This document shows positions 9,396-17,009 of a stretch of 36,165 nucleotides of DNA, piece after piece. Source of the stretch: a virus; IMG/VR virus record IMGVR_UViG_3300002053_000009, positions 1 through 36,165 of that record. The stretch is one strand, 5' to 3'. Positions within the stretch are counted from its first letter, which is position 1. Each line of letters begins with the position of its first letter. Under the pieces are notes generated by a model. The model saw only the letters and a program-made list of their open reading frames with translations. It was not told the DNA's origin and searched no databases. The position numbers were made by a program, and so were the translations under genes.

Positions 9396-9805
9396 TTATA
9401 GACCTTTTCTACTTTATAATCTGATAAAGGAACTAATATACTCCCAATTTTGGGGAAAGCTGATAACATCAGCCCATTACCACTACAAATTCCTATTGTG
9501 CATATATTATGTGTCTCAACTTCAAATTTATATTTAGTCCATAAAATATCCCCTACATCGAAAAAATTACCAAAGTTAATCTCAAAATTTTTATCTAAAT
9601 ATTCTTCCAGAATTATCAATGCTTTTTCTTTATCTTTTAAATATAACTCTTTATAATTTGAAAAATCATACCCTTTATATGAAAATGGTAACTGGATTGA
9701 ATATCTACATTCGACATAACCTTTAATTAAAGATAAACAATCATTCTCTCCTAATTCATATTTTTTATTAATAAGTTTTCCTATAATCTCACTATGTAAA
9801 AGCAT
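9371..9805 (-). CDS. NlpC/P60-like tail assembly protein
   Basis: A 144-aa protein of the type found just before J in many siphoviruses (lambda gpK-like peptidase position). The candidate catalytic cysteine is Cys23 in GENDCLSL and the candidate histidine is His99 in VETHNICTIGI. The place of the usual second histidine (..MLHA..) is occupied by Ser115 (MLSAFP), so hydrolase activity is uncertain. It may cut peptidoglycan during entry or act only in tip assembly. It overlaps J by 25 nt. The assignment rests on the Cys/His spacing, the length and the neighbourhood. DUF6950-type tail proteins are an alternative. Confidence 0.65.
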   Translation of the reverse strand: MLLHSEIIGKLINKKYELGENDCLSLIKGYVECRYSIQLPFSYKGYDFSNYKELYLKDKEKALIILEEYLDKNFEINFGNFFDVGDILWTKYKFEVETHNICTIGICSGNGLMLSAFPKIGSILVPLSDYKVEKVYKWVGLQEE

Positions 9806-9815
9806 TTTACTTAAA

Positions 9816-10439
9816 CTATTTTTCTTCTGCCTTTAATGTTTTATTAACTAAATCTGGTAACCACCTAAACCCACCAAAATTATCAGTGTTTCCATAATCA
9901 GAGCATGTTTTATAAGTTCTATCACATTCTTCTTCAGGAAGCGGAGTATATTTACATTCAGAACCTCCAAATATATGCCATCGACAACTAGCAGAATATC
10001 TAGAAGTACTAACTCTTCCCCATTGTGCTAAAATAGACGTTACTTGAATTCTTACTACCCCTGGCGAATATGACCACGAATTTATTATTCCTCTATAAAT
10101 ATTTGTATCTGCATCCGGAACTATAATTCCAAATCCATCTAATGCACATAAATATATATTAACTGTTATTAAACTAGTTCCTTTATTTGATAAAGCAGCA
10201 TATATTGTTCTATCAATATCATCTATATTTAAATTAACAGAATCAATTATGGTTGAAGTGGAATAAGTTATATTATCAATATTAAATCCTCGACTATTAT
10301 AAACATGCCCATCAAAAACAACATCTTGAGTACAATCTGTTATAAAAATAGATGTTGTGAAATCAAAATGGATTAATATAGCTAATCTGTAAGATTCAGA
10401 TTTTAATTTATCTAATAAGTCTTGATCTATCTGCCGCAT
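9816..10439 (-). CDS. Minor tail tip protein, DUF2163/BR0599 family (gpL-like)
   Basis: A 207-aa tail-tip hub protein. The N-terminal domain has the DUF2163 beta pattern (LAILIHFDFTTS...ITDCTQDVVFDGHVY). The C-terminal part has four cysteines at 152, 162, 172 and 179 in the order expected for the BR0599/gpL C-terminus (CRWHIFGGSEC...C...C) followed by NTDNFGGFRWLPD. In lambda gpL such cysteines hold an iron-sulfur cluster; that is known for the family and not shown here. It lies between the small Cys protein and the NlpC-like gene, matching the usual DUF2460, DUF2163, NlpC, J order. No strong ribosome site is visible. Confidence 0.85.
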   Translation of the reverse strand: MRQIDQDLLDKLKSESYRLAILIHFDFTTSIFITDCTQDVVFDGHVYNSRGFNIDNITYSTSTIIDSVNLNIDDIDRTIYAALSNKGTSLITVNIYLCALDGFGIIVPDADTNIYRGIINSWSYSPGVVRIQVTSILAQWGRVSTSRYSASCRWHIFGGSECKYTPLPEEECDRTYKTCSDYGNTDNFGGFRWLPDLVNKTLKAEEK

Positions 10440-10444
10440 CTTAA

Positions 10445-10687
10445 TTATACTTTTTTAAGAGTGAGTTTTCCTCTACTAGACCCAGTAAAATTAGCCTCTA
10501 AAAAAGACTTTTGTTTTTTTGTTAAATTATTTCCAAGAATTGGGTTATCTAATAGACATTTATACATCCCATGAAATTTACATTTATAATACCCAGTATC
10601 TTTAAAGTTTATACAAACCCCTTCAACCCCAAGAAATGGGCAATCAGAAGGGTTATGTAAGTTATATAGAATATTTTTATTATTCAT
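10445..10687 (-). CDS. Small cysteine-rich protein, unknown function
   Basis: An 80-aa protein with a good ribosome site (TAGGAGAATATT before ATG). Cysteines at 16, 25, 36 and 44 plus His39 (KCKFHGMYKC) could bind zinc or an iron-sulfur cluster. The C-terminus is basic (KKQKSF...SSRGKLTLKKV). It is wedged between DUF2460 and the Cys-rich DUF2163 protein. An accessory role in tip assembly or metal loading of that protein is a guess from context. I do not recognise a named family. Confidence 0.65.
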   Translation of the reverse strand: MNNKNILYNLHNPSDCPFLGVEGVCINFKDTGYYKCKFHGMYKCLLDNPILGNNLTKKQKSFLEANFTGSSRGKLTLKKV

Positions 10688-10734
10688 AATATTCTCCTAT
10701 TGTATAATAATATTATTAAGACTAATTTTTTATT

Positions 10735-11328
10735 CTATTCAAGAGTATTTTGGACAGAAACCAAATCTACAGTTAATGATGAAGTAAAATTTTTGATATC
10801 AGAAAATGTTAACGCACCTTCAGCAAATCTAGCACGTATTATTAATCTTCCTACAAATGTCCAATGGAATACATCCCCAATATTAGCTGCAAAATTCAAA
10901 CTAACTAAATCAGTAGGACCTGAATATGGGTATGAATAAAAAGTATAATTTGTAGTAACTACTCCATTTCTTTTTAACCCATGATAAGTAGCATATCTAG
11001 ATGGAACTTTAAGTTGACTTTGTCCTATATAAGTACATCTACCAGCTAATTCATCCACAATAGTTTTCTCTTGCGGGAACACGAAATAAAAAGATTCAAG
11101 GGTCCCATATGTTCCTCGATAAAATGTATGTAATGTTTGCGCTTGCGCTTGCGTAATCGCTGTGTAATATAATTTTACATTTCGTCTAGGAGAAATATCT
11201 ATCAATCGTCTTTGTTCAGATCCATTTTCAAAATGGGTAACAAGAGATCGTTGTTCCACCCCAAATTCAAATGGAATAGTCCCCGGAACTTCAGAGATTA
11301 TATCAGGATATACCTCAAATAAACTCAT
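10735..11328 (-). CDS. Distal tail-tip protein, DUF2460 family
   Basis: A 197-aa protein with the DUF2460 layout: an early F-E-V-Y-P-D segment, FGVEQRSLVTHFENGSEQRR near residues 22-41, R-R-N-V-K-L-Y-Y, and a central F-Y-R-G-T-Y-G-T-L-E-S-F-Y-F segment. These proteins form the hub linking the tail tube to the J-like tip, and GTA homologues sit in the same place. The ATG directly follows the tape-measure stop (TAAATG). The assignment is from sequence pattern and position. Confidence 0.85.
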   Translation of the reverse strand: MSLFEVYPDIISEVPGTIPFEFGVEQRSLVTHFENGSEQRRLIDISPRRNVKLYYTAITQAQAQTLHTFYRGTYGTLESFYFVFPQEKTIVDELAGRCTYIGQSQLKVPSRYATYHGLKRNGVVTTNYTFYSYPYSGPTDLVSLNFAANIGDVFHWTFVGRLIIRARFAEGALTFSDIKNFTSSLTVDLVSVQNTLE

Positions 11329-13308
11329 TTAAGCTAAAACTCCCCTCATAGACGCCATCAATCCACGATCTCCTGAAAGTAATGCTTCAATAATTGGAGC
11401 TGTTATAGCCTGTGGATTTCTTCGTAATAATTCAGTAAGACTCATACTATCAACTGCACTAATACTAATATTTATATTATTTGTTGCTCCAAGAGAGGTT
11501 CTACCTTCAGAAATTTCATGATTACTTTTTGTTTTTTCTAGATCAAAATTTTTAGTTTCTTTAGGATAAACTATTCTAGGTTCTTTAACAGTATCTTGTA
11601 ATGGAGTCACAATTTCAGGGCCTTTTTCCCCTAATGAATATGATTTACCTGATTTCAAACCAAATCCTACAATCGGTTCTTTTATAATCCCTCCTTGTGC
11701 GAATCTAAATGCTTTCCCCAAAGAGCCTATAATTCCACCTAAAAGTCCACCGCCTCCTCCAGGAATCCCAGAAATTGCACTTTTAAGCTGTTCAATTAAT
11801 GGTATCACTATAGCCATTTTCAAAACAAGCTTAGTTAAATCTTCTACCATTGAAAGCATTAATTCTTTAAAACTAACTTTAGCTCCCATAGCAAACTTAG
11901 CTAATACTCCAACAAAATTATCTAATTCAGCAGTAGCAAATGCAACAAATCCAGAAAATTGTTGATCAAAAGCTTCTTGTTGCGCCCTTAAATTTTCTTC
12001 ATTTGTTTGTTTTAATAATAAACCTTGTTCTTCTGCTGCTTCTCTTCTAATTTGATCAATTTGTACTTGCGCAGCATTTTCAGCTAATGCTCTTAAATCA
12101 TTATATTCTTTAGTTAGAGCTAATTCTGCTTCACTACCTTTCTCAATTATCTTTAACCGCATATTATAATAATCACTCAAAGTAGTTAATTGCTTATTAA
12201 GAGTAGCTTCTATATCTAAAATATGCGCTTCCCATTTAGAAAGACCTACTTTCCCTATTGTAACTTCTAATGCTGCTCTTAAATCTCTAAATCTTGTCCT
12301 AAATTCAGTTATCATCCCTTTTAATCTATTTTGCATCATATCTGTTTTTTTAGATGCACTTTCTACAGCTCCAGCAAATTCAGTAATAGCTTCAGTAGAT
12401 TCTTTTACAGGCATAGGTAATGTGACAAATCCCTCAAATAAATCAACAGAAGGAGCTTTTATAAATTCATCCACAAATTTTAAAAATTTAGTTCCAAATG
12501 CAAGTAAAGCAGTAGTAGCTCTACCTACAAATCCTTCTATGACAGTTTTCTGTAATTCAAACCAAGCTGATGACATCCTTGCTACAGCACTAGTTGTTGA
12601 ATTAGCTAAATTTTCTAATTCAGGAGCAAATGTATGACGCATTTCAGATGCCATACGTGGCAAAACATCTTCTGCCATTAACATCCCCTGCTCCATCATT
12701 TTGTTTAATTCTGTAGTACTAATCCCTAATGCTCGACTCAACATCTGTATAGCACCAGGTAATTTTTCTCCTAATTGTAGTTTTAATTCCTGTGACGCAA
12801 TAACTCCTTTACTCATCATCTGACGTACTGCCAAAAATACTCTAGACATCGTCTCCATATCGAAGCCCATAACAGCAGATGCTTCAGATAAAGCTAAAAA
12901 TATCTCTTTTACACCTTCACCTTCTAATGTAGTATTTCTAGCTGCGGCAGCTAATCCAGCGTATTCTTCTGCAGCAACTTGTAATGAAATACCTAATCTT
13001 TCCGAAGTCGCCTGTATAAAACTAAATGCTTCTTGCGCCGCTCTTGTAGAACCAGTGGAAAATCGAAGCATTCTATCTAAACGTTCTAGATTAGTAGCAG
13101 TTGCAACTATAGATTTTCCAAATGCAACTACCCTATCAATAGAAAAAGCAGCTAGGCCTGCCGCCATAGCTGCTTCTATTCTAGAACCTAATCTACTAAC
13201 AGTAGAAGATACAGATTTAGTTTGCTGTTCTACTTGCTGGACAGCCGCTGTAAAACTACTCGCATCTAACGCAAATTTTGCGACTAACTCTCCAACATTT
13301 AATGCCAT
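11329..13308 (-). CDS. Tape measure protein
   Basis: A 659-aa protein that sets tail length and helps DNA ejection. Residues about 60-260 are the conserved tape-measure domain (TNLERLDRMLRFSTGSTRAAQEA... SKGVIASQELKLQLGEKLPGAIQML). A coiled-coil, alanine-rich middle follows (about 320-470). A glycine-rich hydrophobic stretch (GIPGGGGGLLGGIIGSLG) precedes the typical C-terminal GGII...LGEKGPEIVTPL. Its start overlaps the end of the T-like chaperone by 10 nt. The length suggests a tail of roughly 100 nm by the usual length rule, which is an inference. Confidence 0.95.
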   Translation of the reverse strand: MALNVGELVAKFALDASSFTAAVQQVEQQTKSVSSTVSRLGSRIEAAMAAGLAAFSIDRVVAFGKSIVATATNLERLDRMLRFSTGSTRAAQEAFSFIQATSERLGISLQVAAEEYAGLAAAARNTTLEGEGVKEIFLALSEASAVMGFDMETMSRVFLAVRQMMSKGVIASQELKLQLGEKLPGAIQMLSRALGISTTELNKMMEQGMLMAEDVLPRMASEMRHTFAPELENLANSTTSAVARMSSAWFELQKTVIEGFVGRATTALLAFGTKFLKFVDEFIKAPSVDLFEGFVTLPMPVKESTEAITEFAGAVESASKKTDMMQNRLKGMITEFRTRFRDLRAALEVTIGKVGLSKWEAHILDIEATLNKQLTTLSDYYNMRLKIIEKGSEAELALTKEYNDLRALAENAAQVQIDQIRREAAEEQGLLLKQTNEENLRAQQEAFDQQFSGFVAFATAELDNFVGVLAKFAMGAKVSFKELMLSMVEDLTKLVLKMAIVIPLIEQLKSAISGIPGGGGGLLGGIIGSLGKAFRFAQGGIIKEPIVGFGLKSGKSYSLGEKGPEIVTPLQDTVKEPRIVYPKETKNFDLEKTKSNHEISEGRTSLGATNNINISISAVDSMSLTELLRRNPQAITAPIIEALLSGDRGLMASMRGVLA

Positions 13309-13598
13309 TTGTTAGCCTTTTGTGCCACAATCGCCATAATCCGCTTTTGCTCCTCCCAAGTTTGATCTTTAAAGTATTTACCTCTATTAGATTCAATTTT
13401 TAACTCAAACTGATCTGGAACAAATGGCCGAAATCTTAATTGTTTAGGATTAGATATCATCAATCCTACATTAGCAATAGTTGAACCTATTATCGCATGC
13501 CTTTTACTCTCAATTGGATTTCCCCATGGTTCTAATTCATAAAAAGCTAACCATTCAGTTAATTCAGCTGAACTAAGTTTTTCACATAGTTCATTCAC
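13299..13598 (-). CDS. Tail assembly chaperone T-like part, made by -1 frameshift
   Basis: A 99-residue open frame whose only upstream in-frame candidate start here is GTG 13598. The same frame runs open upstream to 13661, so it is better read as the C-terminal half of a G-GT type fusion. Residues LAFYELEPWGNPIE are a hallmark of DUF4035/T-like chaperones (…EL.EW.A...EPWG). The 21 residues encoded upstream of the GTG (...RFLYRLALKLGKT) also fit the family (LAL-x-LG-x-T). The fusion would be 238 aa. It overlaps the tape-measure start by 10 nt, as in lambda. It probably helps assemble the tail around the tape measure. Confidence 0.8.
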   Translation of the reverse strand: MNELCEKLSSAELTEWLAFYELEPWGNPIESKRHAIIGSTIANVGLMISNPKQLRFRPFVPDQFELKIESNRGKYFKDQTWEEQKRIMAIVAQKANKWH

Positions 13599-13654
13599 AG
13601 TTTTTCCTAATTTTAAAGCTAACCTATATAGAAATCTTTTTGTGTAATTATTAA

Positions 13655-13667
13655 TTAATTTTTTTTT
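13655..13667 (-). promoter_or_regulatory. Programmed -1 ribosomal frameshift site (A AAA AAA)
   Basis: The G-like frame ends GCA AAA AAA AAT TAA. The slippery heptamer A_AAA_AAA occupies 13667-13661 and lies five bases before the stop codon at 13655-13657. Slipping back one base gives AAA TTA ATT..., which stays open through 13598 to the stop at 13299. The frame offset between the two ORFs is exactly -1. Nine consecutive A's also allow transcriptional slippage. I did not find an obvious pseudoknot downstream. Confidence 0.8.
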
Positions 13668-14014
13668 GCTTCTAATAATGTATCATCACCTAATGCATTA
13701 ATCTGCATACATTTTTCAGCTAATTTCTTAATAACTTTTCCATTCTTTTTACCAAGCTCTTTTACTTCATCTCCAGAAAATAATATATCACCTGCTTCAT
13801 CACGTAAACATAATGCTATCAAATTCAAAATTACACTTGCATCAAATGTATTATTACTGCCAAGTTTAGATCTACTTACCATATTTTCAAAATTCAATCT
13901 TTCACCCGCAGTTAACATATAAATATAAACTTCTCCACCCCATTCTGGGACTTGAATTTTTTCATAATAAGTATCTTTTACTTCTATTATATCATGTTTT
14001 GATAAAAATCCCAT
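13655..14014 (-). CDS. Tail assembly chaperone, G-like
   Basis: A 119-aa tail assembly chaperone. The start MGFLSKHDIIEVKDTYYEKI, the VPEWGGEVYIYMLTAGERLNFE motif (about residues 22-43) and the helical C-terminus match a common family located before the tape measure. The ribosome site is CGAGG before the ATG. The frame ends at the slippery A run, so most ribosomes would make this protein and a minority the GT fusion, as in lambda G/GT. It is not expected in the mature virion. Confidence 0.85.
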   Translation of the reverse strand: MGFLSKHDIIEVKDTYYEKIQVPEWGGEVYIYMLTAGERLNFENMVSRSKLGSNNTFDASVILNLIALCLRDEAGDILFSGDEVKELGKKNGKVIKKLAEKCMQINALGDDTLLEAKKN

Positions 14015-14084
14015 ATATATTAACCTCGTTTTATTAACTTATATTAATATGATCAAACCACATAATTTTACCATTATAATATTA

Positions 14085-14615
14085 TTATTCTACTACTTCT
14101 TCTTTTTTATCAGTACAAATAATTTTACCACTTCCTTTCACACATTGCCACTTAGTTATAATTTCATCTAAATTTTTACGCACTTCATGAAGTCTAGGGT
14201 ACCTATCAAAAAGTATATAACATGCTTTCCCTTCCCACATTAAACAATTATTCTCCAAAAAGACATCTATATTAGCTTTCGCTACAAGAATATTTGCACT
14301 TAAAGTCACACGTGGCTTTTGAATTGTGATTTTTTGACAAATAACATCTTGGCTTAAAAACCTGAAACAAACTTCTGCAGATTTAATAACTTCACCAGTA
14401 GAATCCTCAACAACACAATATGAAATACCAATAACACCATTTACCAGCCATATAACTCCTTCTCTTTTAATGTCATCATCAGTTTTTAGTTTAGCTGCTT
14501 CAAGTTTTCTAAAAATATGTCTTATATTATTTGTCAAATAAAATTGTGTAGAAAAAGCATCAGTAAAATTTATTTGCTTATCATTATCTTCATTGTAAAA
14601 TTCTCTAAATCCCAT
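14085..14615 (-). CDS. Unknown protein between tail tube and tail chaperone
   Basis: A 176-aa protein from ATG 14615 (MGFREFYNEDNDK...), chosen because GGAGGATAATT precedes it. An upstream in-frame TTG is poorer. It has a mixed alpha/beta look, four or five scattered cysteines (e.g. CVVEDSTGEVIKSAEVCF) and a basic/acidic tail (CTDKKEEVVE). The position between tail tube and G-like chaperone is often held by small tail assembly or cement proteins. I cannot assign a family. Confidence 0.6.
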   Translation of the reverse strand: MGFREFYNEDNDKQINFTDAFSTQFYLTNNIRHIFRKLEAAKLKTDDDIKREGVIWLVNGVIGISYCVVEDSTGEVIKSAEVCFRFLSQDVICQKITIQKPRVTLSANILVAKANIDVFLENNCLMWEGKACYILFDRYPRLHEVRKNLDEIITKWQCVKGSGKIICTDKKEEVVE

Positions 14616-14644
14616 AATTATCCTCCAAATCACCAAACTTTAAT

Positions 14645-15067
14645 TTATGGAGCTGCAAAAGTAATAGAACCATCAATTGTTAAAATTACCGAATAAGTAA
14701 TTCTATCATCTAATGGTGTTTTAGGAGAACATTCTGTTACATAAGCTTGAAATGTATGAGTACTATCATCTTGATATTTTAATCTCCACCAAGCGGGGAC
14801 TCTACTATCCGCATATCCTTTAAAATCTTCATATTGCTCCCAAAGATAATTCATTTCCAAAGTTACTTCGATCAAATCATACAAACCTGGCAAAATTTCT
14901 CTATAAGAACTAGGCCCATGACTAGTAACATCATAAACTGAAAATCTTTGTGTTAAATCACCAATAGAAAAAACTTCCTCAACAACAGTCCATGTTACTG
15001 GAGGTGTTGGAGGCGTTTCAGTAGCTTTTTCAAGCACAGCATATTTTCCAGCAATTGCATCACTCAT
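14645..15067 (-). CDS. Major tail tube protein
   Basis: A 140-aa protein from ATG 15067, chosen because GGAAAAGGAGTATAAT lies directly before it. An ATG seven codons upstream lacks a site. It has the tail-tube pattern: N-terminal VEEVFSIGDLTQRFSVYDVTSHG, central GLYDLIEVTLEMNYLWEQY, and a C-terminal beta domain (HTFQAYVTECSPKTPLDDRI...IDGSITF). It would polymerise into the tail tube around the tape measure. Its place between tail terminator and chaperones fits. Confidence 0.85.
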   Translation of the reverse strand: MSDAIAGKYAVLEKATETPPTPPVTWTVVEEVFSIGDLTQRFSVYDVTSHGPSSYREILPGLYDLIEVTLEMNYLWEQYEDFKGYADSRVPAWWRLKYQDDSTHTFQAYVTECSPKTPLDDRITYSVILTIDGSITFAAP

Positions 15068-15112
15068 ATTATACTCCTTTTCCTCCATTATGGAGTAAAT
15101 GATTCACTAAAA

Positions 15113-15844
15113 CTAACCCTCTCCTAATACCCCATTAGCTTTAGTCAAACTATTAGAACTACCAACTATATCAAAAATAAACTCAGCAGTTTCTAACGCC
15201 CCATATCCAGAAGTTATATTATCAGAACTCCCAGACATATTTAAAATAAATTTAGCAGTCTCCAATCTACCATACACAGAAGTTATATTCCTAGAATTTC
15301 CTGCCATATTTAAAATAAATTTAGCAGTTTCTAATTCTCCAACTCCAGAAGTTATATTATTTACAGGTTCCTCTTTTAAATCCTTTAATGTTGTTAAAGT
15401 AGGTACAGATTCTACCTTTTGATTTGCTAAAAGTTTCCGTAATAATGCTTTTTTGAATGTTCTTAATGTTCTAAAATTAACAGAAAACCTAGGTCTATCA
15501 CTTTCATCATAACCTATATCAACAGGTCCAGATACTGTAAAAAAATATATATATTTAGTCGCATCCCCAGTTACATAAGAATGCCCATGAAACCAATTTC
15601 TTATTTGATAAATTTTTTCATAACAATTTTGATAAGCTCCATGTTGTGTTCTAACTATTACCTGAAATGTAGGAGAAGTATAATATAAATTAGGACTATC
15701 AGTATCGTACGTGCCTGTATCTACTATTATAATAACATTATCTGGATCTTCTGGTAAATCTCTTCCAACAAATAGATCTTTACCTAAAGTGCCAATTTTA
15801 GCTAAATCCAGAATTATTGCTACATCGGTCGCTACAGATTTCAC
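15113..15844 (-). CDS. Tail terminator-like protein with C-terminal 23-aa repeats
   Basis: A 243-aa protein. Residues 1-140 resemble phage tail terminator/minor capsid proteins (FVGRDLPEDPDNVIIIVDTG, then FQVIVRTQHGAYQNCYEKIYQIRNWFHG). The usual family is about 130-150 aa, so the rest is an extension. Residues 163-231 are three near-identical 23-residue repeats (NITSGxGxLETAKFILNM...) plus a partial fourth. The start is GTG overlapping the previous stop (GTGA). The extension resembles the repeats of the 681-aa fibre and may decorate the head-tail joint. The terminator role is inferred from sequence pattern and order. Confidence 0.75.
   Translation of the reverse strand: MKSVATDVAIILDLAKIGTLGKDLFVGRDLPEDPDNVIIIVDTGTYDTDSPNLYYTSPTFQVIVRTQHGAYQNCYEKIYQIRNWFHGHSYVTGDATKYIYFFTVSGPVDIGYDESDRPRFSVNFRTLRTFKKALLRKLLANQKVESVPTLTTLKDLKEEPVNNITSGVGELETAKFILNMAGNSRNITSVYGRLETAKFILNMSGSSDNITSGYGALETAEFIFDIVGSSNSLTKANGVLGEG
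15152..15358 (-). repeat. Three tandem 69-bp coding repeats
   Basis: Three in-frame 69-bp units encode NITS(G/V)xGxLETA(K/E)FI(L/F)(N/D)(M/I).. with the third more diverged, followed by a partial fourth (SLTKANGVL). The nucleotide sequence is conserved among units, which suggests recent duplication or gene conversion. Confidence 0.9.
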
Positions 15845-16212
15845 TTAAGTCCTGCATGTTTGATATAATGAGCAAATATATCATTTACTTTTTTAGATAC
15901 AATTTTTACTGCATTCTCCAGAAATTTAGCTTCCCCAACTACATGCTTCTTCCATGTATGTTCATGTACATATATAGCATATTTAGCTATATAACCAACA
16001 ATACCTTTAACTCCTAACTTATTAACTCCAATAATATTGGAATACGCAGAACTTTTTAAATACCCAGTATCTACTGGAGTTCTCTTCTGCGATTCTCCTT
16101 TTACCATCAAAGTTATAGCTGTCATCGCACTAGAATATGCTTTTGGTAAATCTTTTGACGTTATTTTATTTAATTTTATTCTTATCTTATGTTGTCCAAT
16201 CACTGTTGCCAT
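15841..16212 (-). CDS. Tail completion/neck protein, HK97 gp10-like
   Basis: A 123-aa protein with the HK97 gp10 signature: an N-terminal I-K-x-x-L segment, then KGESQKRTPVDTGYLKSSAYSN (residues about 37-58), VGYIAKYAIYVHEHTW and AKFLENAVK. The family joins the neck to the tail. It overlaps the genes on both sides by 1-4 nt, so the four connector genes are translationally coupled. Confidence 0.85.
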   Translation of the reverse strand: MATVIGQHKIRIKLNKITSKDLPKAYSSAMTAITLMVKGESQKRTPVDTGYLKSSAYSNIIGVNKLGVKGIVGYIAKYAIYVHEHTWKKHVVGEAKFLENAVKIVSKKVNDIFAHYIKHAGLK

Positions 16213-16613
16213 TATTTTAATAATAATTGATTATATAAAACATTAGAATCAATCATAGAGACTGAAAAAATAACATTAACTACTTTTTTTGCCCATCTTC
16301 TTGCGCGATATTCCCCAGGGATAATAGAAGAATCACCAAATTCATCTTCTTTAATTGGAGGAATTTTAGGATATTTAATTTCTTTCCATGTACCTTGCAT
16401 AACATATCCCCCAATAAAAAAAGGTAACGTCGCCCATACAACAGTATCTGCAATAATATTTTTCCCAGTTTCATCAGTTGTTTCTGTTTGTCTATGTTCC
16501 CATCTAGTAAGAAATTCTACTGGGATACCCCAAGAATAGCCTCCTAACCCATCCCGAATAGGAGGTTCCCAATATAAAGCAGGTTCTTTGAGTAAATTCC
16601 CAAACCAACTCAT
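16212..16613 (-). CDS. Head closure / head-tail adaptor protein
   Basis: A 133-aa protein, tryptophan-rich at its start (MSWFGNLLKEPALYWEPPIRDGLGGYSWG), with a beta core (DTVVWATLPFFIGGYVMQG...) and a YRARRWAKKVVNVIFSVSMID segment. This matches small head-tail stopper proteins by length, pattern and position between connector and gp10-like protein. Its ATG overlaps the upstream TGA (ATGA). Confidence 0.7.
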   Translation of the reverse strand: MSWFGNLLKEPALYWEPPIRDGLGGYSWGIPVEFLTRWEHRQTETTDETGKNIIADTVVWATLPFFIGGYVMQGTWKEIKYPKIPPIKEDEFGDSSIIPGEYRARRWAKKVVNVIFSVSMIDSNVLYNQLLLK

Positions 16614-16987
16614 AGCGCATATAATCTAGGACTATGGCCATATAATTTAGTTAATGCCCCAGTTGGATCTAATGAGGCCGCAGTTCTTCCCCATCTGGTA
16701 GACATAATTCCATCATTATTTGCATTATCTATAGATGAATAACTTACTGAAGCTTCACTTATTTTTTCAGTTTCTACTCTAGTACTAGGATCTGTAAGCG
16801 AACAAAAATGAGCTGCTAACCACCGTTGTATTTCTATCATTAACTTTCTATCAATCGAAGTATTCTGTAATCTATTCTCTGTTAATACAATAGCAGTAGA
16901 TATAGCCCCCTCTACCTGGCCATCAGTCAAATTAGTATTAATTATCTCTCTTACAAGTAAAACAGAAATATCTCGATCATCAGGCAT
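16610..16987 (-). CDS. Head-tail connector protein, gp6-like
   Basis: A 125-aa, mostly helical protein (LTDGQVEGAISTAIVLTENRL..., EIQRWLAAHFCSLTDPS) with a C-terminal loop. This is the usual pattern of the adaptor that stacks under the portal. It lies 22 nt after the major capsid gene and overlaps the next gene by 4 nt. The family call is by helix pattern, size and order. Confidence 0.75.
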   Translation of the reverse strand: MPDDRDISVLLVREIINTNLTDGQVEGAISTAIVLTENRLQNTSIDRKLMIEIQRWLAAHFCSLTDPSTRVETEKISEASVSYSSIDNANNDGIMSTRWGRTAASLDPTGALTKLYGHSPRLYAL

Positions 16988-17009
16988 AATTTAATTATGT
17001 CCACTCTAA

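Noticed and set aside
16280-16474. 64-aa minus-strand ORF in another frame
   Set aside because: It lies inside the head-closure gene, is unusually rich in Leu and Lys, and has no ribosome site; it is a frame shadow.
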